Origin: Bacteroidia bacterium | GTDB taxonomy: Bacteria; Bacteroidota; Bacteroidia; Chitinophagales; Saprospiraceae | NCBI GenBank assembly: GCA_030430845.1 | Contig: JAUIKE010000001.1 | Span: 67,545 to 131,544 of the forward strand | Direction: 5' to 3' | DNA length: 64,000 bases | Part shown: piece after piece, positions 27,415 through 36,979 of the stretch | Layout of the letters: every line of letters starts with the position of its first letter | Position numbering within the stretch: the first letter of the stretch is position 1 | Translations under genes and position numbers: made by a program | The notes under the pieces: model-generated | Seen by the model: the letters and a program-made list of their open reading frames with translations, nothing else | Databases searched by the model: none | Told to the model about the DNA's origin: nothing

Positions 27415-29745
27415 TCAAACAGCATACTTGCTGTATTTGCTATACCCATATCCGTATAGATTCGTTTTTCGAACACCATTAAGTACAAGGGCTGGATTCA
27501 CAAGCATTTTATTTTCCATCAAACCTTCTGCCTTTTCCAGCATTGACTTTTTTGTAAAGCCTGAGCGGATTACATATAAAGAATTGGTTAGGTACTTATT
27601 TAACAACATAGCATCCGAAATAATACCTATTGGTGGGGTATCAACAATAATGATGTCATAATGACTTTTTAAATGTTCAAATAACTCATCAAGTTTGGAT
27701 TCAGTAATGATCTCATTGGGATTTAGTGGCAACGGCCCGCTGGGAATGTAGTCCAACATGGGCGAAATGTCAGACTTCTGTATGACTTCTTCTATGGTAG
27801 AAGCGGCTGTGAGGAAATCACTCAGGCCATTTTCTGGTAATTCTTCCATATATTTCATCAAATCGGGTTTGTGCATATCAAAGTCGATGATAACAGTCTT
27901 CTTTTTCGCCAGTGCAAAGCTCATGGCCAAATTCATGGAAACAAATGTTTTGCCTTCAGAACTGGTACTTGAGGTAACCATGATACACTTTTTCCGGCTT
28001 CGAAAATGAAACTGGAGCTTGGTTCTCAGAACTCTGAAATTCTCTGCAACAAGAGTGCGACGCTGGCGAAGAACCACCTGACGTTCCTTGTTTTTATTCT
28101 GGCAGATCATCCCCATGATGTTTGCCTCCGGAATCAGTTTTTTGACTTCATCTTCCGTTTGTACGGAATCTCTTATCATTTCGAACAGAAAAACAAAAAA
28201 GAAGGGAAAAACAAACCCCGCCATCAAGCCAGCTGCATAAATCTTCATCCCACTTGGACCGATTGGATCAAGAGTGCTGCGCGGTGGATCCACCACATTG
28301 GATTTGGAGAAGCTGTTGACCAGGGCCAAATTGGTCTCTTCCTTTTTCTTAAGTAAATACACGTAAAGATCTTCAGTAATTTCCCTATCTCGAGTACGGT
28401 CTGATAAAATTCGTTCGTTACGAGGTTTACTTTTTAATCGTTGCTGTAGGCCTGCCAGCTGGTTCGTTGCTGTATCCAGCTTCATCTGTAAATCCTTTTG
28501 CATATTATCTAGGGCAGCAAAAATAGAAGGCTTTAAGTTTGCCAGATCCTGATTGACGGCCTGGACGATCGGATTGGAAGGTTGGCCAGTTAGCAAAAGT
28601 TGTTTTCTTTTCAGTACCAGATCATTATACGGCTGAATGAGCTGCTGGATTTGGTCATTGATCAGGGAAAGATTGATGGGAATTAGCTCATACTCTCCTG
28701 TCCCATTACCTAATCCTTTTTTCATCGAATGGACAATGTTAAGTTGTACTTCCAGGTCGTTTTGCTCCTGGGTTAAAGTATTCATACTTTGAAGAAGAAT
28801 ATTAAGGTCCGCAGTGGATTGAAAGGCTTGGTTATTGACCTTATACTGCTCCATACTGTTTTCTACCACTCTGAGTTCCTGACTGATATCGACAATTCGA
28901 TCATTGAGTAGTTTGAGAGTATTAACAGCAATAGCATTGCTCTCTTCAAATTTGATCCTGTGGTACTTTTGAATAACGGCTTCTAAAATATCGACTCCTC
29001 TTTCAGGAATGATATCCTCAAGGGTTAACCTCAATATGGAGGTCATACTTTTATTATCACTAAAAGCTACCCTCAAACTAGTCAGATAAGACTCTGCCAA
29101 GGCCTTCAGGTGGATAAATTCTACATTCATGATCGAATCAGAGCCAACGTGAATATCTTCTGTTCTTTCTATACAAAACCGGCCAAACTGATTAGTAAAC
29201 TCCTCTCCATAAGTATATAAACCGCCCTCTTCATCCTGTAAAAACTTAAAGCTGGTGTCATCCACGGGCCGGATTTCAAAAGAAGTTTTCTCTAAAGGAT
29301 TGAGTTCATAGTATTCTACACTTATGGGAAAATCTTTGTATCGATCATAGGTAGACAGATTATGCTTCCAATAATAACGGACGTCCAATCCCAGGTCACT
29401 CACCACATCATACATTATGGAATAAGAACTCAACACCTCTATTTCGTTGGCTACATTCTCTGAAATAACTGAAAATTTCAGATTGCGTTTCACCCAATCA
29501 TCTGGTGAAGAATAGTCATTATCCCTTTCTTTAATGAGCAATTTGCTGCTGATCTCATATACGGGTTGCTGTTTTTTTAAATAGGCATAAGCTAGGCCGC
29601 CGAAAACCAAACACGACAAAACATACAGATACCATTTACTCCAAAAATACTTATGGAACAGTTCCTTGATATTCAACTCTTCATAATCACCTTCTCTCAG
29701 GTGGCTATCTACCATTAAGAATTTGGTATTATTAGCTTTACTCAT
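27415..29745 (-). CDS. Wzc-like polysaccharide co-polymerase with tyrosine autokinase domain
   Basis: A 776-residue inner-membrane protein that controls chain length and export by cycles of tyrosine phosphorylation. A Wzz domain with the first membrane helix lies at about 35-55; a long periplasmic coiled coil and the GNVR region follow at about 250-470; a second helix is near 500-525. The cytoplasmic BY-kinase has Walker A TSSTSSEGKT, Walker A' VIIDFDMHKP and Walker B IIIVDTPPIG. The C-terminus NLYGYGYSKYSKYAV is the tyrosine cluster that is phosphorylated. All parts are intact. It follows the export lipoprotein gene by 32 bases. No cognate low-molecular-weight tyrosine phosphatase is in the window. 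Confidence 0.93.
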   Translation of the reverse strand: MSKANNTKFLMVDSHLREGDYEELNIKELFHKYFWSKWYLYVLSCLVFGGLAYAYLKKQQPVYEISSKLLIKERDNDYSSPDDWVKRNLKFSVISENVANEIEVLSSYSIMYDVVSDLGLDVRYYWKHNLSTYDRYKDFPISVEYYELNPLEKTSFEIRPVDDTSFKFLQDEEGGLYTYGEEFTNQFGRFCIERTEDIHVGSDSIMNVEFIHLKALAESYLTSLRVAFSDNKSMTSILRLTLEDIIPERGVDILEAVIQKYHRIKFEESNAIAVNTLKLLNDRIVDISQELRVVENSMEQYKVNNQAFQSTADLNILLQSMNTLTQEQNDLEVQLNIVHSMKKGLGNGTGEYELIPINLSLINDQIQQLIQPYNDLVLKRKQLLLTGQPSNPIVQAVNQDLANLKPSIFAALDNMQKDLQMKLDTATNQLAGLQQRLKSKPRNERILSDRTRDREITEDLYVYLLKKKEETNLALVNSFSKSNVVDPPRSTLDPIGPSGMKIYAAGLMAGFVFPFFFVFLFEMIRDSVQTEDEVKKLIPEANIMGMICQNKNKERQVVLRQRRTLVAENFRVLRTKLQFHFRSRKKCIMVTSSTSSEGKTFVSMNLAMSFALAKKKTVIIDFDMHKPDLMKYMEELPENGLSDFLTAASTIEEVIQKSDISPMLDYIPSGPLPLNPNEIITESKLDELFEHLKSHYDIIIVDTPPIGIISDAMLLNKYLTNSLYVIRSGFTKKSMLEKAEGLMENKMLVNPALVLNGVRKTNLYGYGYSKYSKYAV

Positions 29746-29777
29746 TTTGATCTGCTTTTTATAAACCTGTTTGGTGT

Positions 29778-30545
29778 CTATTGAATTAATGCAACCACGA
29801 TGGCAATTAGTGCACCAACTGCGGAAACAATGGGAACCACCTTATTCGTTTGATCTGAAACTGCCCCTGCTTTTGATTTAAGCGGTTCAACATAGATCAG
29901 GTCGTTCTGCTTTAGATAATAATATTCAGAAGTAAAAAAGTCCGTATTCTGTAGATTTACTCTGTTCAAAATCATTTCCTCTCCTATTTCGCGAACTACT
30001 AGAATATTGGCTCTATTTGCATAGTCTGTCAGCCCCCCTGCCAGCGCTAAGGCGTCCGGAATTGACAAACGCTCATTGGTCACACTAAAAGAGCCTGGGC
30101 TGAGCACTTCTCCGGAAACCGTGACCCTGAAATTCAGCAGCCTGATATTGACTACCGGCTCTTTCAGGTAATCCTTCAACAGTTCTGTCAGCCTCTTTTT
30201 AGCTCCAGTGGTTGTTAAGCCTCCCAGTTTGACATTCCCAAGAACAGGAAAGTCTATGGATTCGTCCTCATCCACCAGGTACCCGGATAATTGAACGGAC
30301 TCCACACTAAACCCAAAATTATTTTGATCCTCAAGATTAAACGGGGCGGCTGTCTCTTGATCTGAACCATGCACATTAATACTCAATACATCATTAGGTT
30401 GAATTATTATTTTTGGAGGGATCAGCCTTTTTACTACCGTGGAGTCCAACAACTCATCCTGATAGCTTAAAAGCTGTTTGTAAGACACGCAACCATTTAA
30501 AGAAAGAAATAGGAACCAGCCTATTACAAAAATTAATATTCTCAT
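29778..30545 (-). CDS. Wza-like polysaccharide export lipoprotein
   Basis: Outer-membrane export protein of the Poly_export/SLBB type. An upstream ATG at 30584 is possible, but the ATG at 30545 starts a clean signal (MRILIFVIGWFLFLSLNGC) with a lipobox cysteine at residue 19. The mature part has IQPNDVLSINVHG, the polysaccharide export domain, then SLBB domains with VTVSGEVLSPGSFSV and IPDALALAGGLTDYANRA. A hydrophobic C-terminal helix ends the 255-residue protein. It is the first gene of the locus and forms the exit channel with the Wzc-like kinase. A TAAATTTG box at 30589-30582 resembles the Bacteroidota -7 element, although no matching -33 box is clear. Confidence 0.9.
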   Translation of the reverse strand: MRILIFVIGWFLFLSLNGCVSYKQLLSYQDELLDSTVVKRLIPPKIIIQPNDVLSINVHGSDQETAAPFNLEDQNNFGFSVESVQLSGYLVDEDESIDFPVLGNVKLGGLTTTGAKKRLTELLKDYLKEPVVNIRLLNFRVTVSGEVLSPGSFSVTNERLSIPDALALAGGLTDYANRANILVVREIGEEMILNRVNLQNTDFFTSEYYYLKQNDLIYVEPLKSKAGAVSDQTNKVVPIVSAVGALIAIVVALIQ

Positions 30546-31476
30546 TCTTGGGATTAATTCATCAAGTAAGTGAGTAAAGGGCAAATTTATTTTATGACTT
30601 TTTTAATGCTTAGCTATTAGGTATAGCTCCGCCGCTGATAAGTCGTCCTCTCAGACGAGATATAGGAGTATACCCAAAAGTCAGGCACTTTTTCAATGGA
30701 AGGGTACATTACACAGCCGTAATGCCCCTACATGAGGTTAAGCTATCTTTACCACATCATCTGCATGAAACATACGACGACCGGATGGGCTTAAGAGTCC
30801 ATAATTTAAAGCGAAATTTTAATAGTATGCCGAAACTCCTTAGAAGAAGTACAGCGTGGAAAAGGAAACAACAGAGTAGGTTATACCAATAGAATTGGTT
30901 AGCAAAAAGTAAGGGTTAAAAAACAAATTGACTTTGCATCCTAATAAATAAGTAGGGAGAATATGAATTATTAAACCAATGATTTATAAAATCATTAAGC
31001 AGAAGGTGGAATATATTTTAAAGATAATCATAAAAATTAAATATCCCAAATATATCAAAAAAAAGATATATTATTAGAAAAAAATCGCTACTCCTTTACA
31101 ATATTTAAAAACGGAGCTGCGTTATTGTCCGAGTTTAATCACACAAATTGATAGGTATCTCTATTCATCTTCCCCTCTTCATAACCTCTTTGTACTGAAT
31201 TACTTTTGTTAGGATTACACTTTTTTCATGTAAAAGTTGTGACGTATTGATCGTACCATATTACCAATTCGTCCGTCATCATACAATTCAAATCAATTTC
31301 TCAAAATTACCTATTATTTTTGTTGGCTTCTCTGATCAAGAAATGTATTTTTGATTAGGCTCTTTGTATTAGAAGTCTATCCGGGGGTAAAGAAAATATA
31401 AGCCTAACTTGTTTTCAGTGCCTTGATTAAGTTTTGGATATTCTTAATTATTAACTACTGATTACTCTAGAATAAT
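30546..31476. other. Long non-coding gap between the polysaccharide operon and the beta-helix gene
   Basis: About 930 bases between two divergent genes. No convincing coding frame or RNA gene is seen. It is A+T rich, particularly 30900-31130, and must hold the promoters of the polysaccharide operon (minus) and of the beta-helix gene (plus). The left part (30600-30760) is more mixed in composition and could be leader RNA of the operon. No clear operator repeat was recognised. Confidence 0.6.
31319..31353 (+). promoter_or_regulatory. Candidate Bacteroidota-type promoter for the beta-helix gene
   Basis: TTTG at 31319-31322 and TATTTTTG at 31346-31353 match the -33 (TTTG) and -7 (TAnnTTTG) elements used by the primary sigma factor of Bacteroidota. 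The 23-base spacing is at the long end of the normal range. Transcription would begin near 31360, leaving an untranslated leader of about 115 bases before the ATG at 31477. A pattern match by eye, not proof. Confidence 0.4.
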
Positions 31477-34400
31477 ATGAAGGATATATTTATTTTATTA
31501 TTTGCGCTGGTCGTTCTGCCCGGTCTGGGACAAGGAGCCAACTATTATTTCTCCAGCAGCACTGGAAATGACTCCCGATCTTTTGCACAAGCCCAAAACC
31601 CTGCAACGCCCTGGAAATCGCTGGAAAAACTAAATGCAATTTTTCCCCAACTTCAAGCTGGTGATTCCATCTTGTTCAAGAGAGATGACATTTTTTTCGG
31701 CTCCATTACACTTAGAAAGTCCGGATCTGAATTTCGCCCAATTGTATTATCCGCCTACGGCTCCGGAAACTTGCCCACGATAAGTGGTTTTCATGAAATC
31801 ACCAATTGGACATCTCTGGGCGGAGGTATTTACAGAAGTGAGGCATTACCAACAGGAAGCCGGCTACATATGTTAAGTATTAACGGCCAAAACTATCCAA
31901 TGGGAAGATATCCCAATGCAGATGCTGACAATCAAGGCTATCTTACCTTCGAGTCAAGCCGAAACAACCTCATCATTGACTCCGAGCTTCCGTCTCAACC
32001 CAATTGGACTAATGCGGAGATAGTAATTCGCAGTTCTCGTTTCACCCTTGATCGAACGAAAGTTCTTGACCACTCAGGCAACCAAATACAATTTAACCCT
32101 GATGCATTGTCCTATACTTTACTAGAAGGCTATGGCTATTTCCTTCAAAACGATATCAAAACCCTTGATCAATTTGGAGAATGGTATTATGATGCTGCCA
32201 CCCGAAGAGTTTACCTATACTCTGGCAACCAGTCTCCACAAAATTACCAGGTACAGGTATCGGCTATTGACATTCTATTTGATGCAAAGGCAAGCCATAT
32301 TGTAATAGAACATTTAAGAATTGAGGGCGCAAACGAATTTGCTTTTTTCAATGAAAATGCCGGAACAAGAAACTTCGCCATCCGCTACTGTGAAATTGAT
32401 CTAATCGGTAAAAATGCAGTTCGCTTCTCAGGCCGAAACCGTTTTCAAATGGAACATTCTACAGTTTCTAATATCAATACCTCTGGCATAGAACTAATTT
32501 TTCAGAATCCAAATGCCATCATCCGCAATAACAATTTTCAAAATATTGGGCTTTTCCCTGGAATGCTATCCGAAAACCAATCCTATGCCATTGCAGGTTA
32601 CTCAGAAGGCTTTATTGTTGAAAATAATACAATCATAAATATCGGATACATAGGCATCCGCTTTGATGGCAGCAATGTACTTGTAAAAAATAATTACATA
32701 GATTCTTTCTGTACTACCCTTGATGATGGAGGGGGCATATATACCTACCGGGGAGATGATTCTGAAGATTTCACAAATCGACAAATCATTAAAAATATTG
32801 TAATAAACGGAATTGGAGCTGGGTCCGGTACAAATCTTTCAAAATACCAAGCAGTGGAAGGAATCTATATAGATGATAATGTAAAAAACGTTGAGATCGA
32901 CGGAAATACGGTTGCTAATTGTGGGAATAATGGAATTAAGATCCATAATTCGCAGGATTTCATTGTCCGAAACAATACCTTTTTCAACAATGCCATCCAG
33001 TTCGCAACGCTGAATGATCAACTGCAATGGTCTGTTAGCGGGGGCATTATTGAAAATAATATCTTCTTTTCTAAAGAAGCGCATCAATTAACCGCATCTC
33101 TCTGGTCTATCCAAAATGAAATACAGGAAATCGGTTCTTTTCAGAACAATTATTATGTTCGCCCTCTTGATGATAAATTGACTATACAAACACGCTATCT
33201 TAAAAATAATTCGATCGATATGCGTCAATGGTTTCAATTGGAAAACTGGCAGGATCAATTCAATGAAGATCTCAACTCACAGCGTAGTCCTATTGACTTA
33301 ACGCCTTATAAGATCGAAAGCATTCACCCAACTAACAAAATTCTCAACGGCCGATTCAACTCACATACCAAAGGTTCTTATTGCTGGTCCCCAGATAACG
33401 GTTGCCAGATTAGCTGGAAGGTAAAAAGTGAGATGGACGGAGGCTGTTTACAGACCTCTGGGTTGGGTCCAGCCTACATCATCATAGGTGCTGGCACTGT
33501 CGCCAATTCGAAACGATACCTACTGAGAGTCAGCACTCTGTCTGAAAAAGAGGGTAGCATAGAGGTATTTCTAAGGCAATCGGGTTGGCCCTATGAAAAT
33601 ATCTCCAAAACAAAAGCCATCAAAATCAAGCCCGAAAGACAAAATCATGAATTGCTTTTTTCATTTCCTGAATCGGAATTCAACAGTAGTATTGTGATAT
33701 ACTCAGGCAATGAAAATGTCACCTTCTGGCTGGATAACATCGAATTGCATGAGGTAGAAGCTACCATGACCAATCCGGAGGATTTTATTCTCTTCGAATA
33801 CAATCCATCCCAGTCCGTTAAAAAAGTTTCACTTAACGGTCGCTACCTCGATGTTCAAAATAACTCCTTCGAGGGCGAATTAAATTTGCAAGCATTTGAA
33901 TCTGTAATACTGATCAAGGATACAGCCAATATTACCGTCCTCCCCGTAAAACTCACTCGCTTCCAAAGTAAATTGGTTGATTGCAATATCCAAATCGAAT
34001 GGACCGCTCATTCCGAAAGTAACTTTAGCCACTATATTCTTGAAAAAAGCCTGGACGGTAAAAGGTTTGAAGCACTCAGTAAAATACCGGGCATCATCAG
34101 TTCCGGAGAACATAACTATTCCTTTGTAGATAAATCTCCGAGAAGCATGAACTATTACCGCCTCAAAATGGTGGATCTGGACAGCACCTTCTCTTATTCC
34201 GATGTGATTGTAAGTGCCTCCGATTGCAGTGGTGTAAATTATAATTGGCTGATATATCCTACTCTCTTAAACGGACAAAACACACAACTCTCCTCCCGCA
34301 TCTACACCCAAAGAGACTCTCTGACCATTTCTGTCTTTGACCAAACCGGCCGCACCGTGAAAACATTTGAAACGCCCATGCAAAAAGGTTGGAATGATGT

Positions 34401-34497
34401 CAAATGGAATATGGAAGATCTTGCTCCCGGACTTTATTTTATACACAATCCAGATGCCTTATCTAATAAGACCATTCGGTTTGTCGTAATGGAGTGA
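31477..34497 (+). CDS. Secreted right-handed parallel beta-helix protein with T9SS C-terminal domain
   Basis: A 1006-residue exported protein. A signal peptide covers residues 1-20. Residues of about 22-110 carry the NYYFSSSTGNDSR and PWKSLEKLNAIFPQLQAGDS pattern that precedes beta-helices in carbohydrate-active proteins. Repeated N-rich turns (NNNFQNIG, ENNTIINIG, KNNYIDSF, DGNTVANCGNNGIKIHNS) mark the helix from about 290 to 540. A carbohydrate-binding-like beta domain follows at about 620-760. A fibronectin-like part (LTRFQSKLVDCNIQIEWTA) and a T9SS sorting tail (SVFDQTGRTVKTF, LAPGLYFI) end it. It could be a lyase, epimerase or binding protein for the neighbouring polysaccharide. Catalytic residues could not be identified. 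Confidence 0.82.
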   Translation: MKDIFILLFALVVLPGLGQGANYYFSSSTGNDSRSFAQAQNPATPWKSLEKLNAIFPQLQAGDSILFKRDDIFFGSITLRKSGSEFRPIVLSAYGSGNLPTISGFHEITNWTSLGGGIYRSEALPTGSRLHMLSINGQNYPMGRYPNADADNQGYLTFESSRNNLIIDSELPSQPNWTNAEIVIRSSRFTLDRTKVLDHSGNQIQFNPDALSYTLLEGYGYFLQNDIKTLDQFGEWYYDAATRRVYLYSGNQSPQNYQVQVSAIDILFDAKASHIVIEHLRIEGANEFAFFNENAGTRNFAIRYCEIDLIGKNAVRFSGRNRFQMEHSTVSNINTSGIELIFQNPNAIIRNNNFQNIGLFPGMLSENQSYAIAGYSEGFIVENNTIINIGYIGIRFDGSNVLVKNNYIDSFCTTLDDGGGIYTYRGDDSEDFTNRQIIKNIVINGIGAGSGTNLSKYQAVEGIYIDDNVKNVEIDGNTVANCGNNGIKIHNSQDFIVRNNTFFNNAIQFATLNDQLQWSVSGGIIENNIFFSKEAHQLTASLWSIQNEIQEIGSFQNNYYVRPLDDKLTIQTRYLKNNSIDMRQWFQLENWQDQFNEDLNSQRSPIDLTPYKIESIHPTNKILNGRFNSHTKGSYCWSPDNGCQISWKVKSEMDGGCLQTSGLGPAYIIIGAGTVANSKRYLLRVSTLSEKEGSIEVFLRQSGWPYENISKTKAIKIKPERQNHELLFSFPESEFNSSIVIYSGNENVTFWLDNIELHEVEATMTNPEDFILFEYNPSQSVKKVSLNGRYLDVQNNSFEGELNLQAFESVILIKDTANITVLPVKLTRFQSKLVDCNIQIEWTAHSESNFSHYILEKSLDGKRFEALSKIPGIISSGEHNYSFVDKSPRSMNYYRLKMVDLDSTFSYSDVIVSASDCSGVNYNWLIYPTLLNGQNTQLSSRIYTQRDSLTISVFDQTGRTVKTFETPMQKGWNDVKWNMEDLAPGLYFIHNPDALSNKTIRFVVME

Positions 34498-34506
34498 AAT
34501 CTAAAA

Positions 34507-34538
34507 TGAGGCCAAAATTTTCAAAAATTTTGGCCTCA
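34507..34538 (+). terminator. Hairpin after the beta-helix gene
   Basis: Two perfect 15-base arms (34507-34521 and 34524-34538; TGAGGCCAAAATTTT and its complement) separated by 2 bases, starting 10 bases after the stop codon. Position and strength suit a transcription terminator or an RNA end-protecting stem, although no long T run follows. Confidence 0.65.
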
Positions 34539-34655
34539 ATTCTCTGAAAACACCATTATTGATAAAATTTTTTCAAAAATTCTCCACTTCCCTAGCGTTT
34601 TAAGCTACCTTTTACTAATTTTCCGCCTTATTTTTCATCAAAAGCTACAACACAA

Positions 34656-36836
34656 ATGTCAAGCCTTAGATTTCAGGTCCTCAGAGACGCGATCAACAGA
34701 CAGGCGCAATACCCGGATGAAAAAATCCGGCGTTCCAATATTTTCGGAGAGAATGTTTTCAACGAAAATTCCATGCGCCAATACTTAGCAAAAGATGCCT
34801 TCAAAAGCGTACTCAGCGCCATTGAAGACGGTACCAAGATCGACCGCAAAATGGCCAACCAGATAGCGGCTGGTATGAAAGAGTGGGCCATCACCAAAGG
34901 CGCTACTCATTATACACACTGGTTCCAGCCACTTACCGGAGGAACGGCTGAAAAACACGATGCGTTCTTTGAGCCCATCGGCGGCGGCGGCGCCATTGAA
35001 ATATTCGGAGGTGGTCAATTGGCTCAGCAGGAACCCGATGCTTCCAGTTTCCCCTCAGGTGGAATCCGGAATACCTTCGAAGCAAGAGGTTATACAGCCT
35101 GGGATCCAAGCTCCCCTGCTTTCGTTTTTGGAACGACCCTTTGTATCCCAACGATCTTCGTTTCTTACACCGGTGAAGCATTAGATTATAAAACACCCCT
35201 ATTAAGAGCCTTGCAGGCAGTAGATAAAGCGGCTACCAAAGTGGCCAAATACTTCGATTCAGAAGTTTCCAAAGTGCAAGCTACCCTTGGATGGGAACAG
35301 GAATACTTTCTGATTGATAAAGGATTGGCCAACGCACGCCCCGACCTCGTTCTGGCGGGCCGTACACTGCTCGGCCATTCACCTGCCAAAGGGCAGCAAT
35401 TGGACGACCACTACTTCGGGTCCATTCCTGAGCGCGCCATGGCATTCATGCGGGACCTGGAAATCGAGTGCATGAAACTCGGCATCCCCGTCAAAACCCG
35501 CCACAATGAAGTAGCGCCCAATCAGTTCGAGCTGGCGCCGATCTTCGAAGAGGCTAACCTGGCAGTGGACCACAACTCCCTGCTGATGGATGTTATGGGT
35601 AAAGTCGGCAACAAGCACAACCTCAAGGTCTTGTTGCACGAAAAGCCTTTCGCCGGCATCAATGGTTCCGGAAAGCACAACAACTGGTCTTTGGCAACCA
35701 ATAAAGGAGTCAACCTGCTCAGCCCGGGCAGCACTCCGAAGAAAAACCTGCAGTTCCTTACCTTCTTCATTAACACCATCATGGCGGTATCCAATTATGA
35801 AGAACTACTCAGAGCTTCTATTGCAACGGCTGGAAATGACCACCGCCTGGGTGCGAACGAAGCGCCTCCGGCCATCGTGTCCGTCTTCATTGGATCGCAG
35901 CTGACTACCGTTCTTAACGAACTGGGCAGTCAGGGTAAAAACGCTAAGAATGATGATGAAAGTAAGGTGCTCGATGTTGTACCTAAGATCCCTGAGATCT
36001 TATTAGATAATACTGACCGTAACCGGACTTCTCCATTTGCCTTTACTGGTAATAAGTTTGAATTCCGTGCGGTAGGTTCTTCTTCCAACTGTTCTAGCCC
36101 CATGACCGTTTTGAACATGATCATGGCCAAGCAGTTGAAAGACTTCCAAGCAGAAGTTGAGGAATTGAGAAAAGGCAAAAAAATGCCTAAAAACGACGCG
36201 ATCCTGGAAGTTCTGAAAAAATACATCAAAGCTTCGAAAGCCATACTTTTTGAAGGAGACGGATACAGCGAAGAGTGGGAAAAAGAAGCCAAAAAAAGAG
36301 GCCTGTCTAACAACAAAACGACTCCGGCAGCACTAAAAGCGAAGGTAAGCAAAGAGGCGATTGCCCTTTTTGAGGAAATGGAAGTCATGAACGAACGGGA
36401 GGTAGAAGCACGTAACGAAATCGAACTGGAGGCTTATACCATGAAAATCCAGATCGAGGGCCGGGTACTGGGCGACATTGCCCGCAACCATGTGATCCCT
36501 ACCGCTATTCGCTACCAGAACAGACTGATCGAGAACGTACAACGCCTGAAAGATATCTTTGAGGATGATTTCAAAAAAGTGGCTAAGGAGCAAATGGAAT
36601 TGATCCGCGCCATTTCTAATCACATCTCAGAGATCAACTCAAAGGTCACCGCTATGATCGATGAGCGTAAAAAGGCTAATAAGATCGAATCTTCAGAGAA
36701 ACAAGCCGAAGCTTACTGCAACAAGGTCAAGCCTTACTTTGAAGAGATCCGCTACCACTGCGACAAACTCGAGCTGATGGTGGATGATGAAGAATGGCCA
36801 TTGATCAAATACAGAGAATTGTTATTTACCAGATAA
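34656..36836 (+). CDS. glnN: Type III glutamine synthetase
   Basis: A 726-residue glutamine synthetase of type III, the long form typical of Bacteroidota, joining ammonia and glutamate at the cost of ATP. The catalytic region contains GWEQEYFLIDK, RHNEVAPNQFELAPIFEE, NGSGKHNNWSLATNKG, NEAPPAIVSVFIG and RAVGSSSNCSSPMTVLNMI. The long C-terminal helical extension (about 490-726) is also characteristic. The length matches classical GlnN. It stands alone on the plus strand between two strong hairpins, so it is probably monocistronic. No nitrogen-control site was recognised. The codon use and higher G+C differ from the polysaccharide genes and look like the core genome. Confidence 0.96.
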   Translation: MSSLRFQVLRDAINRQAQYPDEKIRRSNIFGENVFNENSMRQYLAKDAFKSVLSAIEDGTKIDRKMANQIAAGMKEWAITKGATHYTHWFQPLTGGTAEKHDAFFEPIGGGGAIEIFGGGQLAQQEPDASSFPSGGIRNTFEARGYTAWDPSSPAFVFGTTLCIPTIFVSYTGEALDYKTPLLRALQAVDKAATKVAKYFDSEVSKVQATLGWEQEYFLIDKGLANARPDLVLAGRTLLGHSPAKGQQLDDHYFGSIPERAMAFMRDLEIECMKLGIPVKTRHNEVAPNQFELAPIFEEANLAVDHNSLLMDVMGKVGNKHNLKVLLHEKPFAGINGSGKHNNWSLATNKGVNLLSPGSTPKKNLQFLTFFINTIMAVSNYEELLRASIATAGNDHRLGANEAPPAIVSVFIGSQLTTVLNELGSQGKNAKNDDESKVLDVVPKIPEILLDNTDRNRTSPFAFTGNKFEFRAVGSSSNCSSPMTVLNMIMAKQLKDFQAEVEELRKGKKMPKNDAILEVLKKYIKASKAILFEGDGYSEEWEKEAKKRGLSNNKTTPAALKAKVSKEAIALFEEMEVMNEREVEARNEIELEAYTMKIQIEGRVLGDIARNHVIPTAIRYQNRLIENVQRLKDIFEDDFKKVAKEQMELIRAISNHISEINSKVTAMIDERKKANKIESSEKQAEAYCNKVKPYFEEIRYHCDKLELMVDDEEWPLIKYRELLFTR

Positions 36837-36865
36837 ACTATTATTCTTTCCGGCCGGCCGGCGGG

Positions 36866-36918
36866 TAGGAGGTCGTTTGAATAAAAAAACTTCGTTTTTT
36901 TATTCAAACGGCCTCCTA
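36866..36918 (+). terminator. Long hairpin terminator shared by glnN and the opposite M20D gene
   Basis: Arms of 24 bases (36867-36890 and 36894-36917) pair with a single G-T type difference around the loop TTC, framed by a run of A on one side and T on the other, so it can end transcription in both directions. It lies between the converging glnN and M20D amidohydrolase genes. The outer sequence TAGGAGGTCGTTTGAA occurs again at 44545-44560, so it is a member of a small repeat family. Confidence 0.75.
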
Positions 36919-36979
36919 AACAAAATTTTAAAGGGGTCGACAAAACCTGACTGCCGAATTCTATAATCATACCTGTTGC

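Noticed and set aside
35930-36388. 152-residue frame opposite glnN
   Set aside because: Antisense to a well-conserved gene, serine- and leucine-rich as expected of a mirror frame.
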